From the NCBI GenBank assembly GCA_031555615.1, contig JAVBUF010000005.1, forward strand, positions 62,001 through 126,000: DNA of 64,000 bases, read 5' to 3'. Below, piece after piece: positions 43,383-51,978 of this stretch. The translations under genes were made by a program, and so were the position numbers. The notes under the pieces were generated by a model. It made no database searches. It was not told the DNA's origin and was given only the letters and a program-made list of their open reading frames with translations. Each line of letters starts with the position of its first letter. Positions within the stretch are counted from its first letter, which is position 1. The stretch is from UBA935 sp031555615. Its GTDB lineage: Bacteria > Bacillota > Clostridia > Lachnospirales > Lachnospiraceae.

Positions 43383-45863
43383 ATGGCAAAGAAATCAGCA
43401 CCCACGGCGTTTGCTTTTGACAAGGATTTGTTTAAAAGAAGCGTACTTTACAATGTTAAGACGTTGTACCGAAAGACACTGGAGGAGGCAACAGAACAAC
43501 AGATTTTCCAGGCAGTATCATATGCCATTAAAGACGCTATTGTTGATCATTGGCTGAATACCCAGAAAGAATATGAAAAACAGGACCCCAAGATGGTTTA
43601 TTATTTATCCATGGAATTCCTGATGGGACGTGCATTAGGCAATAATATTATTAACTTACAGGCATATAAACCGGTAAAAGAAGCTCTGGATGAACTGGGT
43701 CTGGATTTGAATCTGGTGGAAGATCAGGAACCGGATGCGGCATTGGGTAACGGCGGACTGGGGCGTTTGGCAGCTTGCTTTTTGGATTCATTAGCAACCC
43801 TGGGATATGCGGCATATGGTTGTGGTATTCGTTATCGTTACGGCATGTTCAAACAGGAAATTCGTGACGGATATCAGGTAGAGGTTCCCGATAACTGGTT
43901 AGCAGACAATAACCCTTTTGAACTGAGACGTCCGGAATATGCCAAAATAGTGAAGTTTGGCGGATATACCAATGTTCACGTGGATGAGAATGGCAGAAGC
44001 AACTTTGTTCAGGAAGGATACCAGTCCGTACAGGCCATTCCCTATGACCTGCCGATTGTGGGTTATGGAAACGGCATCGTAAATACGCTTCGGATATGGG
44101 ATGCCCAGCCGGCCGAGTGTTTCCAGCTGGATTCCTTTGATAAGGGAGATTATCGTAAAGCAGTGGAGCAGGAAAATCTGGCCAGAAACATCGTTGAAGT
44201 ACTTTATCCCAACGATAATCATTATGCAGGCAAGGAACTGAGATTAAAACAGCAGTATTTCTTTATTTCGGCATCGGTTCAGGAGGCTGTTGCCAAATAT
44301 ATGAGAACCCACAGCGATATTAATAAATTTTACGAAAAGGTAACCTTCCAGCTGAATGACACCCATCCCACTGTAGCCATAGCCGAGTTGATGCGGATTT
44401 TGATGGATGATTATTATTTGACATGGGATGAAGCATGGGAAGTAACCACCAAAACCTGTGCCTATACCAATCATACCATAATGTCGGAAGCTTTGGAAAA
44501 ATGGCCGATTGAATTGTTTTCCCGGTTATTACCCAGAATTTATCAGATTATCGAAGAAATCAACCGCCGGTTCATTGCCCAGATTGAGCAGAAATATCCC
44601 GGTAATCAGGATAAGGTCCGCAGCATGGCAATTATCTATGACGGCCAGGTGAAAATGGCGCATTTGGCGATTGCTTCAGGATATTCTGTAAACGGAGTGG
44701 CAAGACTCCATACCGAAATTCTGAAAAATCAGGAATTAAAAAATTTCTATGAGTTAATGCCGGAGAAATTTAACAATAAAACCAATGGAATCACCCAGCG
44801 GCGTTTCCTGCTCCATGGCAATCCTCTGTTGGCTGATTGGGTAACCGGTCATATCGGTGATGATTGGATTGTGAATCTGCCTAAGATCAGCAAATTAAAA
44901 ATTTATGCAGATGATGAAAAGGCACAACAGGAGTTTATGCATATCAAATATCAGAATAAGCTGCGTTTGGCAGAGTATATATTGGAACATAACGGTGTTG
45001 TAGTGGATCCACGTTCGATATTTGATGTCCAGGTAAAAAGATTACATGAGTATAAGCGTCAGTTATTAAATATTCTTCATGTAATGTATTTATATAATGA
45101 ATTGAAAGAGCATCCGGACATGGATTTCTACCCAAGAACCTTTATTTTCGGTGCAAAAGCGGCAGCAGGATATCAAAACGCCAAGCTCACCATCAAGCTC
45201 ATCAATGCAGTCGGGGAAGTGGTGAATAACGATCCCGCTATCGGCGGTAAAATTAAAGTAGTGTTTATTGAAAATTATCGTGTTTCCAATGCTGAAATGA
45301 TTTTTGCGGCAGCGGATGTTTCGGAGCAGATTTCAACAGCCAGTAAAGAAGCATCGGGCACAGGTAATATGAAGTTTATGCTGAACGGAGCGTTGACCAT
45401 CGGAACCATGGATGGAGCCAATGTGGAGATTGTCGAGGAAGTGGGAGAAGAAAATGCCTTTATATTTGGCTTGAGTTCGGATGAAGTCATTCATTTCGAG
45501 AATTTTGGCGGTTATAATCCCATGGATATTTTTAATAACGATTCCGACATCAGAAAAGTATTGATGCAGTTGATAAATGGCACCTATGCACCCGGTGATC
45601 CGGATCTGTTCCGCAGCTTATATAATTCTCTGCTGAACACCCAGAACACCAGTAAAGCGGATACCTATTTTATTCTGAAAGACTTCAAGGCATATGCGGA
45701 AGCACAGAAGAAAGTGGAGGAAGCCTATAGAAATGAAAAAGGCTGGGCCAGAAGTGCGATTCTTAATGTGGCATGTTCCGGCAAATTTACATCTGATCGT
45801 ACCATTCAGGAATATGTAGACGAAATCTGGCATTTGGATAAGGTAACAATAAAAACGAAGTAA
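43383..45863 (+). CDS. glgP: Glycogen/alpha-glucan phosphorylase GlgP
   Basis: Phosphorolyses alpha-1,4-glucan ends to glucose-1-phosphate using pyridoxal phosphate. The 826-residue protein has MVYYLSMEFLMGRALGNNI, DAALGNGGLGRLAACFLDS, NDTHPTVAIAELMRIL, the segment VKRLHEYKRQLLNI, and the PLP-lysine motif EASGTGNMKFMLNGALTIGT. Length matches bacterial phosphorylases. Runs alone with its own promoter and terminator; together with glgC-glgD it indicates glycogen storage and mobilisation in this organism. Confidence 0.97.
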   Translation: MAKKSAPTAFAFDKDLFKRSVLYNVKTLYRKTLEEATEQQIFQAVSYAIKDAIVDHWLNTQKEYEKQDPKMVYYLSMEFLMGRALGNNIINLQAYKPVKEALDELGLDLNLVEDQEPDAALGNGGLGRLAACFLDSLATLGYAAYGCGIRYRYGMFKQEIRDGYQVEVPDNWLADNNPFELRRPEYAKIVKFGGYTNVHVDENGRSNFVQEGYQSVQAIPYDLPIVGYGNGIVNTLRIWDAQPAECFQLDSFDKGDYRKAVEQENLARNIVEVLYPNDNHYAGKELRLKQQYFFISASVQEAVAKYMRTHSDINKFYEKVTFQLNDTHPTVAIAELMRILMDDYYLTWDEAWEVTTKTCAYTNHTIMSEALEKWPIELFSRLLPRIYQIIEEINRRFIAQIEQKYPGNQDKVRSMAIIYDGQVKMAHLAIASGYSVNGVARLHTEILKNQELKNFYELMPEKFNNKTNGITQRRFLLHGNPLLADWVTGHIGDDWIVNLPKISKLKIYADDEKAQQEFMHIKYQNKLRLAEYILEHNGVVVDPRSIFDVQVKRLHEYKRQLLNILHVMYLYNELKEHPDMDFYPRTFIFGAKAAAGYQNAKLTIKLINAVGEVVNNDPAIGGKIKVVFIENYRVSNAEMIFAAADVSEQISTASKEASGTGNMKFMLNGALTIGTMDGANVEIVEEVGEENAFIFGLSSDEVIHFENFGGYNPMDIFNNDSDIRKVLMQLINGTYAPGDPDLFRSLYNSLLNTQNTSKADTYFILKDFKAYAEAQKKVEEAYRNEKGWARSAILNVACSGKFTSDRTIQEYVDEIWHLDKVTIKTK

Positions 45864-45872
45864 AAATTGGGA

Positions 45873-45900
45873 AACGGTCAGGCTTATTGCCGGCCGTTTT
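45873..45900 (+). terminator. Terminator after glgP
   Basis: AACGGTCAGGC pairs with GCCGGCCGTT (one bulged A, one wobble) around TTATT, then TTTT. Confidence 0.8.
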
Positions 45901-45960
45901 CGTTTTATCAGGAAATAATGGGCGTCCGGCGGAATATGATGATACAAAAAGGTATTTTAT

Positions 45961-47097
45961 ATGGAAATATATGTAGTCAAACAAGGAGACAGCGTAGAGG
46001 CCATCGGTACGCAATTTGGAATCGGCACAGCAGAAATTGCTTATGCCAATCAGCTTCCTTTTCCCTATCAGCTGGCGGTTGGGCAGGCACTCCTGATTCC
46101 CACCGAGAGAGCGGAAGAAGAATCAAAAAAATCGGTAACAGTAGGTGGATATGCATATCCTTTTATCAGTGGCTGGGTTTTGGAACAGACCTTACCTTAT
46201 TTAACAGAATTGGCGGTTTTTTCTTATGGATTTACCCAGTCCGGAGATTTGCTGCCGCCGATGTGGGATGATACCTGGATGATCCAGCTGGCCAGGGAGA
46301 ATGGAGTAAAGCCTGTTTTAGTGCTGACACCATTAGATGAACAGGGGTTGTTCAATAATTACCTGATTAGTGCTCTGCTGAGTGATGAGGCAGCGCAGCA
46401 AAATCTCATCAGTCAAATATTGGAAACCTTACGGAGCAAGAATTTTGGCGGTGTGGATATTGATTTTGAATTTATCAGAGCGGAAGACCGAGTGGCATTT
46501 GCCCAGTTTGTAACCGACGTTAATCAGGCGGTATCGCCGGAGGGGTATACGGTATCGGTAGATCTGGCACCCAAAATATCTCCGGATCAGAAGGGATTGG
46601 TGTACGAGGGGAAGGACTATGCCTTGCTGGGGGCGGCAGCGGACAGTGTGCTTTTGATGACGTATGAATGGGGGTATACGTACGGCCCCCCCATGGCCGT
46701 AGCCCCTCTTAACAAAGTCCGTGAAGTAGTAGAATACGCCATCACCGTAATCCCGGTAGAAAAAATCAACCTGGGTATTCCCAATTACGGATATGACTGG
46801 AGCCTGCCCTTTGTCAGAGGGGAAAGCAAGGCAGTCACAGTGGGCAATGTTGAAGCCGTACAGATCGCCGTTGACCACGGCGCGGAGATTTTGTTTGATG
46901 AAGTGGCACTGTCCCCATATTTTTATTATACCGAAAACGATATTGCTCATGTTGTGTGGTTTGAAGATGTGCGCAGTATCAGAGAAAAATTCAATTTAAT
47001 CAAAGAATACAATCTGAATGGTATGGGGTATTGGCAGATTATGCAATTATTCCGCGCCAATTGGCTGCTGCTGGCGGATACCTTCAATATACGGTAA
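45961..47097 (+). CDS. LysM-domain GH18 family hydrolase (YaaH/SleL type)
   Basis: A 378-residue protein with an N-terminal LysM domain (1-48: MEIYVVKQGDSVEAIGTQFG ... LAVGQALLIPT) and a GH18 barrel (about 60-378) with catalytic motif GGVDIDFEF (acid E170). No signal peptide. This combination is typical of spore cortex-lytic or coat-associated N-acetylglucosaminidases such as YaaH and SleL, which enter the spore coat without a Sec signal. The ribosome-binding site is weak (AAAGGT). It has one LysM repeat, whereas YaaH usually has two. Confidence 0.9.
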   Translation: MEIYVVKQGDSVEAIGTQFGIGTAEIAYANQLPFPYQLAVGQALLIPTERAEEESKKSVTVGGYAYPFISGWVLEQTLPYLTELAVFSYGFTQSGDLLPPMWDDTWMIQLARENGVKPVLVLTPLDEQGLFNNYLISALLSDEAAQQNLISQILETLRSKNFGGVDIDFEFIRAEDRVAFAQFVTDVNQAVSPEGYTVSVDLAPKISPDQKGLVYEGKDYALLGAAADSVLLMTYEWGYTYGPPMAVAPLNKVREVVEYAITVIPVEKINLGIPNYGYDWSLPFVRGESKAVTVGNVEAVQIAVDHGAEILFDEVALSPYFYYTENDIAHVVWFEDVRSIREKFNLIKEYNLNGMGYWQIMQLFRANWLLLADTFNIR

Positions 47098-47191
47098 TAA
47101 AATAGCCATTGCACCGAATCACCTTTTACCTTATAATAATATAGGCGCATGCGCATAAAGATTAGTGAAGAGAAGTACAGGAGGAAAACGT

Positions 47192-49483
47192 ATGGTAACA
47201 TTACAAAACGGCGGTGCTTACCTGATAAACGGTACGGAAGTGATACCGGATGACAGAGAGGCGCTGCAGGCTGTAAAGGCAAAGACCGGAAAAGAAATAA
47301 CAAAGGAAGAAGCAGCCAGAAATACGATTGCATATGGTATTCTGGAGGAACACAATACCTCCGGAAATATGGATAAATTAAAAGTTAAGTTTGACAAATT
47401 GACCTCTCACGACATTACTTTCGTGGGAATCATTCAAACAGCAAGGGCATCGGGATTAACAAAATTCCCCATTCCTTATGTGCTGACCAACTGTCACAAT
47501 TCCCTGTGTGCAGTAGGTGGGACCATCAATGAAGATGATCACATGTTTGGCTTGTCCTGTGCGAAAAAATACGGTGGTGTCTATGTACCCCCCCATCAGG
47601 CAGTTATTCATCAGTATGCCAGAGAAATGATGGCCGGCGGCGGTAAGATGATTTTGGGAAGTGACTCTCATACCCGTTACGGAGCTTTGGGAACCATGGC
47701 CATGGGCGAGGGCGGACCGGAACTTGTGAAACAATTGCTGGAGCAGACCTATGACATTAATATGCCGGGGGTTGTGCTGGTATACCTGACTGGGACACCG
47801 GCCAAAGGGGTAGGTCCCCAGGACGTGGCACTGGCCATTATCGGTGCGGTATTTAATAACGGTTATGTAAAAAATAAAATAATGGAGTTTGCCGGTCCCG
47901 GCGTGGCCAATCTGAGTGCCGATTTCCGTATCGGTATTGATGTTATGACCACCGAGACCACCTGCCTGTCCTCCATTTGGGCCACCGATGATACCATTAG
48001 GGAATTTTATGATATCCATGGCCGTTCAGAGGAATATAAAGAATTGGCACCGGGAGCGGTAACTTATTATGATGGCGTGATTTCGGTGGATTTGAGCGCC
48101 GTTAAGCCGATGATCGCCATGCCTTTCCATCCCAGCAACACCTATACCATTGAGGAAGTAAATGCCAATTTAAAGGATATTCTTCATGACGTGGAACAGC
48201 GTGCAGCAGTTAGTCTGGATGGTGCGGTTCCTTATTCTTTGCAGAGTAAGGTTCGTAACGGAAAGTTTTACGTGGACCAGGGAATTATCGCCGGCTGTGC
48301 CGGTGGTGGTTTTGAGAATATCTGTGAAGCTACGGAAATCCTGAAAGGCTCTTATATTGGGTCCGATGGCTTTACCTTAAGTGTATATCCTGCATCTACG
48401 CCGATTTATATGGAATTAATCAAAAATGGTTGTGCAGCGGCCATTATGGAAACCGGAGCGATTTTGAAGACAGCGTTCTGCGGTCCTTGTTTTGGTGCCG
48501 GTGATACCCCGGCCAATGATGCCTTCAGCATCCGTCATTCCACCAGAAACTTCCCTAACCGGGAAGGCTCGAAGTTACAGAACGGGCAAATATCTTCGGT
48601 AGCCCTGATGGATGCCCGCTCCATTGCGGCAACAGCGGCTAATCAGGGAAGATTGACACCGGCAACCGAATTTGAGGGAACAATTTCCTCCTATCAATAT
48701 CATTTCGACAGTAATATCTATGCCAACAGGGTTTTTGATTCAAAAGGTGTCGCTGATCCGGATGTGGAGATCCAGTTTGGTCCTAATATCAAAGATTGGC
48801 CGGCTATGGTGGCATTGACGGATAACCTGATTTTAAAGGTGGTTTCGGAGATTCATGATCCAGTGACCACTACCGATGAATTGATCCCTTCCGGGGAAAC
48901 ATCATCTTACCGCTCCAATCCTTTGGGACTGGCAGAGTTTACCCTGTCCAGAAAAGACCCTGCTTACGTGGGACGGGCTAAGGAAGTACAGGCAGCAGAG
49001 CAGGCTCGTGAAGCAGGCGAGGCTCCGGAGACGGCATTGGCAGAGCTGACACCGGTGCTGGCAGCTATTAAGGCACAGTTCCCGGCGGCAACAGCCGACA
49101 ATACCGGAATCGGTTCCGCTATTTTTGCGGTGAAACCGGGTGATGGCTCGGCCAGAGAACAGGCGGCATCCTGTCAGAAGGTTTTAGGCGGATGGGCCAA
49201 TATAGCCAACGATTATGCTACGAAGAGATATCGCTCCAATCTGATCAACTGGGGCATGCTGCCATTCATTATCGAAGCGGGTGAATTGCCTTTTGGCAAT
49301 CTGGACTACCTGTTTATTCCCGGTATAAAAGCAGCGGTGGAAGAAAAAGCCGATACCATCGGGGCCTATGCGGTAAAGGAAGGAAATTTAACCGGATTTA
49401 ACCTTAAATTAGGTGAACTTACCGATGAAGAACGGCAGATTATCCTTAAAGGCTGCCTGATAAATTACAACAGGGTAGACTAA
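47192..49483 (+). CDS. Aconitase-family hydratase (YbhJ-like)
   Basis: A 763-residue protein related to aconitase. It has the HNSLCAVGG and GSDSHTRYGALGTMAMGEGG segments and the iron-sulfur ligands as GCAGGG (about C369) and CGPC (C430 and C433). The C-terminal swivel domain contains RSNLINWGMLPF. It differs from housekeeping aconitase A/B and resembles the putative hydratases YbhJ, whose substrate is not established. The frame opens 9 codons upstream but AGGAGG just before the ATG at 47192 indicates the start. No isocitrate dehydrogenase or citrate synthase gene is adjacent. Confidence 0.88.
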   Translation: MVTLQNGGAYLINGTEVIPDDREALQAVKAKTGKEITKEEAARNTIAYGILEEHNTSGNMDKLKVKFDKLTSHDITFVGIIQTARASGLTKFPIPYVLTNCHNSLCAVGGTINEDDHMFGLSCAKKYGGVYVPPHQAVIHQYAREMMAGGGKMILGSDSHTRYGALGTMAMGEGGPELVKQLLEQTYDINMPGVVLVYLTGTPAKGVGPQDVALAIIGAVFNNGYVKNKIMEFAGPGVANLSADFRIGIDVMTTETTCLSSIWATDDTIREFYDIHGRSEEYKELAPGAVTYYDGVISVDLSAVKPMIAMPFHPSNTYTIEEVNANLKDILHDVEQRAAVSLDGAVPYSLQSKVRNGKFYVDQGIIAGCAGGGFENICEATEILKGSYIGSDGFTLSVYPASTPIYMELIKNGCAAAIMETGAILKTAFCGPCFGAGDTPANDAFSIRHSTRNFPNREGSKLQNGQISSVALMDARSIAATAANQGRLTPATEFEGTISSYQYHFDSNIYANRVFDSKGVADPDVEIQFGPNIKDWPAMVALTDNLILKVVSEIHDPVTTTDELIPSGETSSYRSNPLGLAEFTLSRKDPAYVGRAKEVQAAEQAREAGEAPETALAELTPVLAAIKAQFPAATADNTGIGSAIFAVKPGDGSAREQAASCQKVLGGWANIANDYATKRYRSNLINWGMLPFIIEAGELPFGNLDYLFIPGIKAAVEEKADTIGAYAVKEGNLTGFNLKLGELTDEERQIILKGCLINYNRVD

Positions 49484-49570
49484 AGTTTTAACAAAACATA
49501 CCGATATATACCATACAATGGTAATTCATATCGGCCAATATGAATGCGGTTGAATACGATACGGTAAACC

Positions 49571-49621
49571 ACGGATGGACACAAGGAAGAAAGGATATTC
49601 TAAGTGTGCCATCCGTTTTTG
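49571..49621 (+). terminator. Terminator after the hydratase gene
   Basis: ACGGATGGACAC pairs with GTGTGCCATCCGT (mostly contiguous) around a loop of about 20 nt, then a T-run at about 49616-49620. Confidence 0.75.
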
Positions 49622-49647
49622 TTTCAGATTTAACAAATCTTTTAGAT

Positions 49648-49725
49648 TATAATCTGTTGGGATCAGGGAGGAGATCAGGGTCGCGCAACCCGGCAAAAGG
49701 TGATACCGCAACAAGGGGGTAAAAA
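49648..49725 (+). promoter_or_regulatory. TATAAT and structured-looking leader of the EF-hand gene
   Basis: TATAAT at 49648-49653 puts the transcript start near 49660, leaving a leader of about 66 nt. The leader has a direct repeat (GATCAGGG twice, 13 bp apart, 49661-49680), the hairpin GGGTcgcgcaACCC, then GGcaaaaGGTgatACCGC that can fold further, and ends with the ribosome-binding site AGGGGG. It resembles no riboswitch class I can name. Confidence 0.5.
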
Positions 49726-50862
49726 TTGCGAATTGATTCCAGTACAATAGGAATGGAGTCCGCCAGAAGTTATACTTCTACAGCAACACAATCTTTTAGA
49801 TTCACCATCACCAGTGGTCAATTAGCATTAGGAAACCAGACGGTTGGCAGCAATGCGGAAGACGCAGCCCAAGAAGCCGGTAAAGAAAATTCCAGCGAAG
49901 GCAGTTATACGGAGGCCTTATCCGAACGAATGGAGGAAATGCGTGCCAAGTTCAATGGGTTTACATCACGTCTCGGTGCTGCCGGCAGTGTGAGTTCCCG
50001 TGACCAATGGAGCCAATTGGCAACCATCAGACAGCAGTGTATTGCATTTTTATTTCAGACACTGTTCCGTGATCCCATCGGGCAGAGAAATAATGTGATG
50101 GGAGGAAACACCGGCAGCAGCAATGCCGAAACCAGCCAGGGGAACATGTTCAAAGAAGTGACAGCAATTCCTCTGAACATGCGGGTTCTTCAGGCAGAAC
50201 GGATATACAGCTATAGCGAAACCGAAACTACTGCGTTCAGTACCCAGGGAAAGGTTGTATGTGCCGACGGCCGGGAAATTGATTTTAATATGAATCTGCA
50301 CATGAGCCGCAGCTTCCAGGAATATTATCAGGAAAACTATACAATGGTTGCTTTCAATGCCTGTGATCCTCTGGTGATCAATCTGGATGGCAACATTGCC
50401 GGTATGTCGGATCAGAATTTTATGTTCGATATTGACGGTGATGGTGAGCTGGATAATATCTCCCGATTGCGTGCAGGCAGTGGATATCTGGCTCTGGATG
50501 CAAACGGAGACGGTAAGATCAATGATGGCAGTGAACTGTTTGGAACCAAATCGGGAAATGGTTTTGCTGATCTGGCAAAATATGATACCGATGGCAATGG
50601 CTGGATAGACGAAGGTGATGAAATCTGGGATAAACTCAAAATATGGGTAATGGATGAGGACGGCAACAGCCAGCTGTACGGTCTTGCCGAAAAGGGCCTG
50701 GGGGCGATTTGTCTGTCTAATGCCAGCACCGATTTTACCCTTGCCGATGCTGACAATGCGGCCCGGGGAATGATTCGGAAAAGCGGCGTCTTCCTGTATG
50801 AAAGCGGTGCAGTCGGCAGTATACAGCACGTAGATGTTGTTAAATATGATCATGTCAGTTAA
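49726..50862 (+). CDS. EF-hand calcium-binding protein, unknown role
   Basis: A 378-residue protein without signal peptide, starting at TTG after AGGGGGTAAAAA (first residues read MRIDSSTIGMESARSYTSTA). Residues 1-150 are Ser/Thr/Gly/Gln-rich. Residues 230-315 hold three EF-hand-like calcium loops: DIDGDGELD (235-243), DANGDGKINDGSELFG (258-273) and DTDGNGWIDEGDEIW (287-301), with a weaker fourth DEDGNSQLYG (310-319). The loop spacing resembles the haemolysin-type and dockerin-like repeats of secreted proteins. A cellular location is not obvious from the sequence. Function unknown. Confidence 0.85.
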   Translation: MRIDSSTIGMESARSYTSTATQSFRFTITSGQLALGNQTVGSNAEDAAQEAGKENSSEGSYTEALSERMEEMRAKFNGFTSRLGAAGSVSSRDQWSQLATIRQQCIAFLFQTLFRDPIGQRNNVMGGNTGSSNAETSQGNMFKEVTAIPLNMRVLQAERIYSYSETETTAFSTQGKVVCADGREIDFNMNLHMSRSFQEYYQENYTMVAFNACDPLVINLDGNIAGMSDQNFMFDIDGDGELDNISRLRAGSGYLALDANGDGKINDGSELFGTKSGNGFADLAKYDTDGNGWIDEGDEIWDKLKIWVMDEDGNSQLYGLAEKGLGAICLSNASTDFTLADADNAARGMIRKSGVFLYESGAVGSIQHVDVVKYDHVS

Positions 50863-50879
50863 CGGCCAAAATAAAAATT

Positions 50880-50909
50880 GAATAGAGAGAGGACATTAAT
50901 ACATACAAT
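50880..50909 (+). promoter_or_regulatory. Candidate sigma-E promoter of spoIID
   Basis: GAATAGA (50880-50886), a 15-bp spacer and CATACAAT (50902-50909), the latter a perfect match to the sigma-E -10 consensus CATACAHT. It lies 16 bp before the spoIID ATG, with GAGGTG as ribosome-binding site. Confidence 0.7.
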
Positions 50910-50925
50910 AAGGTAGAGGTGTCCT

Positions 50926-51888
50926 ATGAAAAAAAGAAGAGTCTTTCAAAACGTCAAAAACACAAGAATCGTATCGAGTACTTTCGCCAGGTATTTGGGT
51001 ACGGTTCTTTTGTTTCTTTTTTTATTGCCGTATATTATAACTACTTTATTTCATAATATTGGAGAGGATGGTCAGGAGACTTTGGGATGGTCTGCAAAGG
51101 GAGAGGTTTTTGTTGAAAATATCACCCCGGCCGGTATTGAGAAAATCCCCCTGGAAGTGTATTTGATAGATAAACTTTCCCGGGCCGTCAGCAAAGAATA
51201 TGAACCGGAGACTTTAAAAGCCCAGGCAGTCCTGATTCGAACGGCATTGGTGGAACAATTATGGGAGAAGAATGGGACAATCAAAGGTGAGCTGGCATTA
51301 CAGGATGAAGAATATGGGCATGGGGAAATCGCCGATGTCTTTGCCGAAGCGGTATATTCCACCGAAGGGGTATATCTGACTTACCGGGGGATACCGGCTA
51401 AAGCACCATATTTTGCAGTCAGCAATGGTCAGACCAGGAAGGGAACAGAAGTATTGGGAAAGGATGATTATCCCTATCTGGAATCGGTTATATGCGGAAG
51501 GGATTTTCTGGCGGAAAACTATACCACAAAGAAATCCCTGGAGAAAGCGGAATTTATATTAGCATGGGAAGAGGCAACAGGGGAAACAATAGATGAATTT
51601 GATCTAAGCAACATGTTGATCACCAGGGACACCAGTGGTTATGTTACCTGTATTACTTATGGAAATAGGGAATTAAGCGGTGAGGAATGCAGGGCCATTT
51701 GGCGGCTGGATTCGGCCTGCTTTCAGATCCAGGAGGAAAATCGTAAAATCTTCTTTACTGTAAAAGGAGTAGGGCATGGTTTGGGAATGAGCCAATTTGC
51801 TGCAAATGAGATGGCTAAAGGAGAATCCGATTACATCGAAATCCTGGAATATTTTTTTCATGATACACAATTGACAAAAATTGAATAA
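50926..51888 (+). CDS. spoIID: Stage II sporulation protein D (SpoIID)
   Basis: Lytic transglycosylase of the DMP engulfment complex that degrades septal peptidoglycan so the mother cell can swallow the forespore. The 320-residue protein has one N-terminal transmembrane helix (about 24-44) and the SpoIID domain: IPLEVYLIDKLSRAV, EPETLKAQAVLIRT, YFAVSNGQTRKGTEVLG and the C-terminal GVGHGLGMSQFAANEMAK. Expressed in the mother cell in known species, which agrees with the sigma-E promoter upstream. The spoIIQ-like gene follows after 90 bp. Confidence 0.95.
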   Translation: MKKRRVFQNVKNTRIVSSTFARYLGTVLLFLFLLPYIITTLFHNIGEDGQETLGWSAKGEVFVENITPAGIEKIPLEVYLIDKLSRAVSKEYEPETLKAQAVLIRTALVEQLWEKNGTIKGELALQDEEYGHGEIADVFAEAVYSTEGVYLTYRGIPAKAPYFAVSNGQTRKGTEVLGKDDYPYLESVICGRDFLAENYTTKKSLEKAEFILAWEEATGETIDEFDLSNMLITRDTSGYVTCITYGNRELSGEECRAIWRLDSACFQIQEENRKIFFTVKGVGHGLGMSQFAANEMAKGESDYIEILEYFFHDTQLTKIE

Positions 51889-51919
51889 AGTACAAAAAAA
51901 GGGCAAAACTATCCATGTA

Positions 51920-51949
51920 GCATAAAAGCAAACTTGCTTCGCAAAATTT
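51920..51949 (+). promoter_or_regulatory. Candidate sigma-F promoter of the spoIIQ-like gene
   Basis: GCATA (51920-51924), 16-bp spacer and GCAAAATTT (51941-51949), matching the sigma-F consensus GYATA-N16-GGNNANNHT at all informative positions but one. It lies 30 bp before the ATG. It overlaps a short TTGC/GCAA palindrome. Confidence 0.6.
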
Positions 51950-51978
51950 GTATAATTAATGTTTATGGAGGAAATGAA

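Noticed and set aside
49660..49725. Cyclic-di-GMP (GEMM) riboswitch
   Set aside because: A few short motifs (GGCAAA, CGCAA) look similar but the conserved GEMM core and tetraloop-receptor layout are missing, and the leader is too short.
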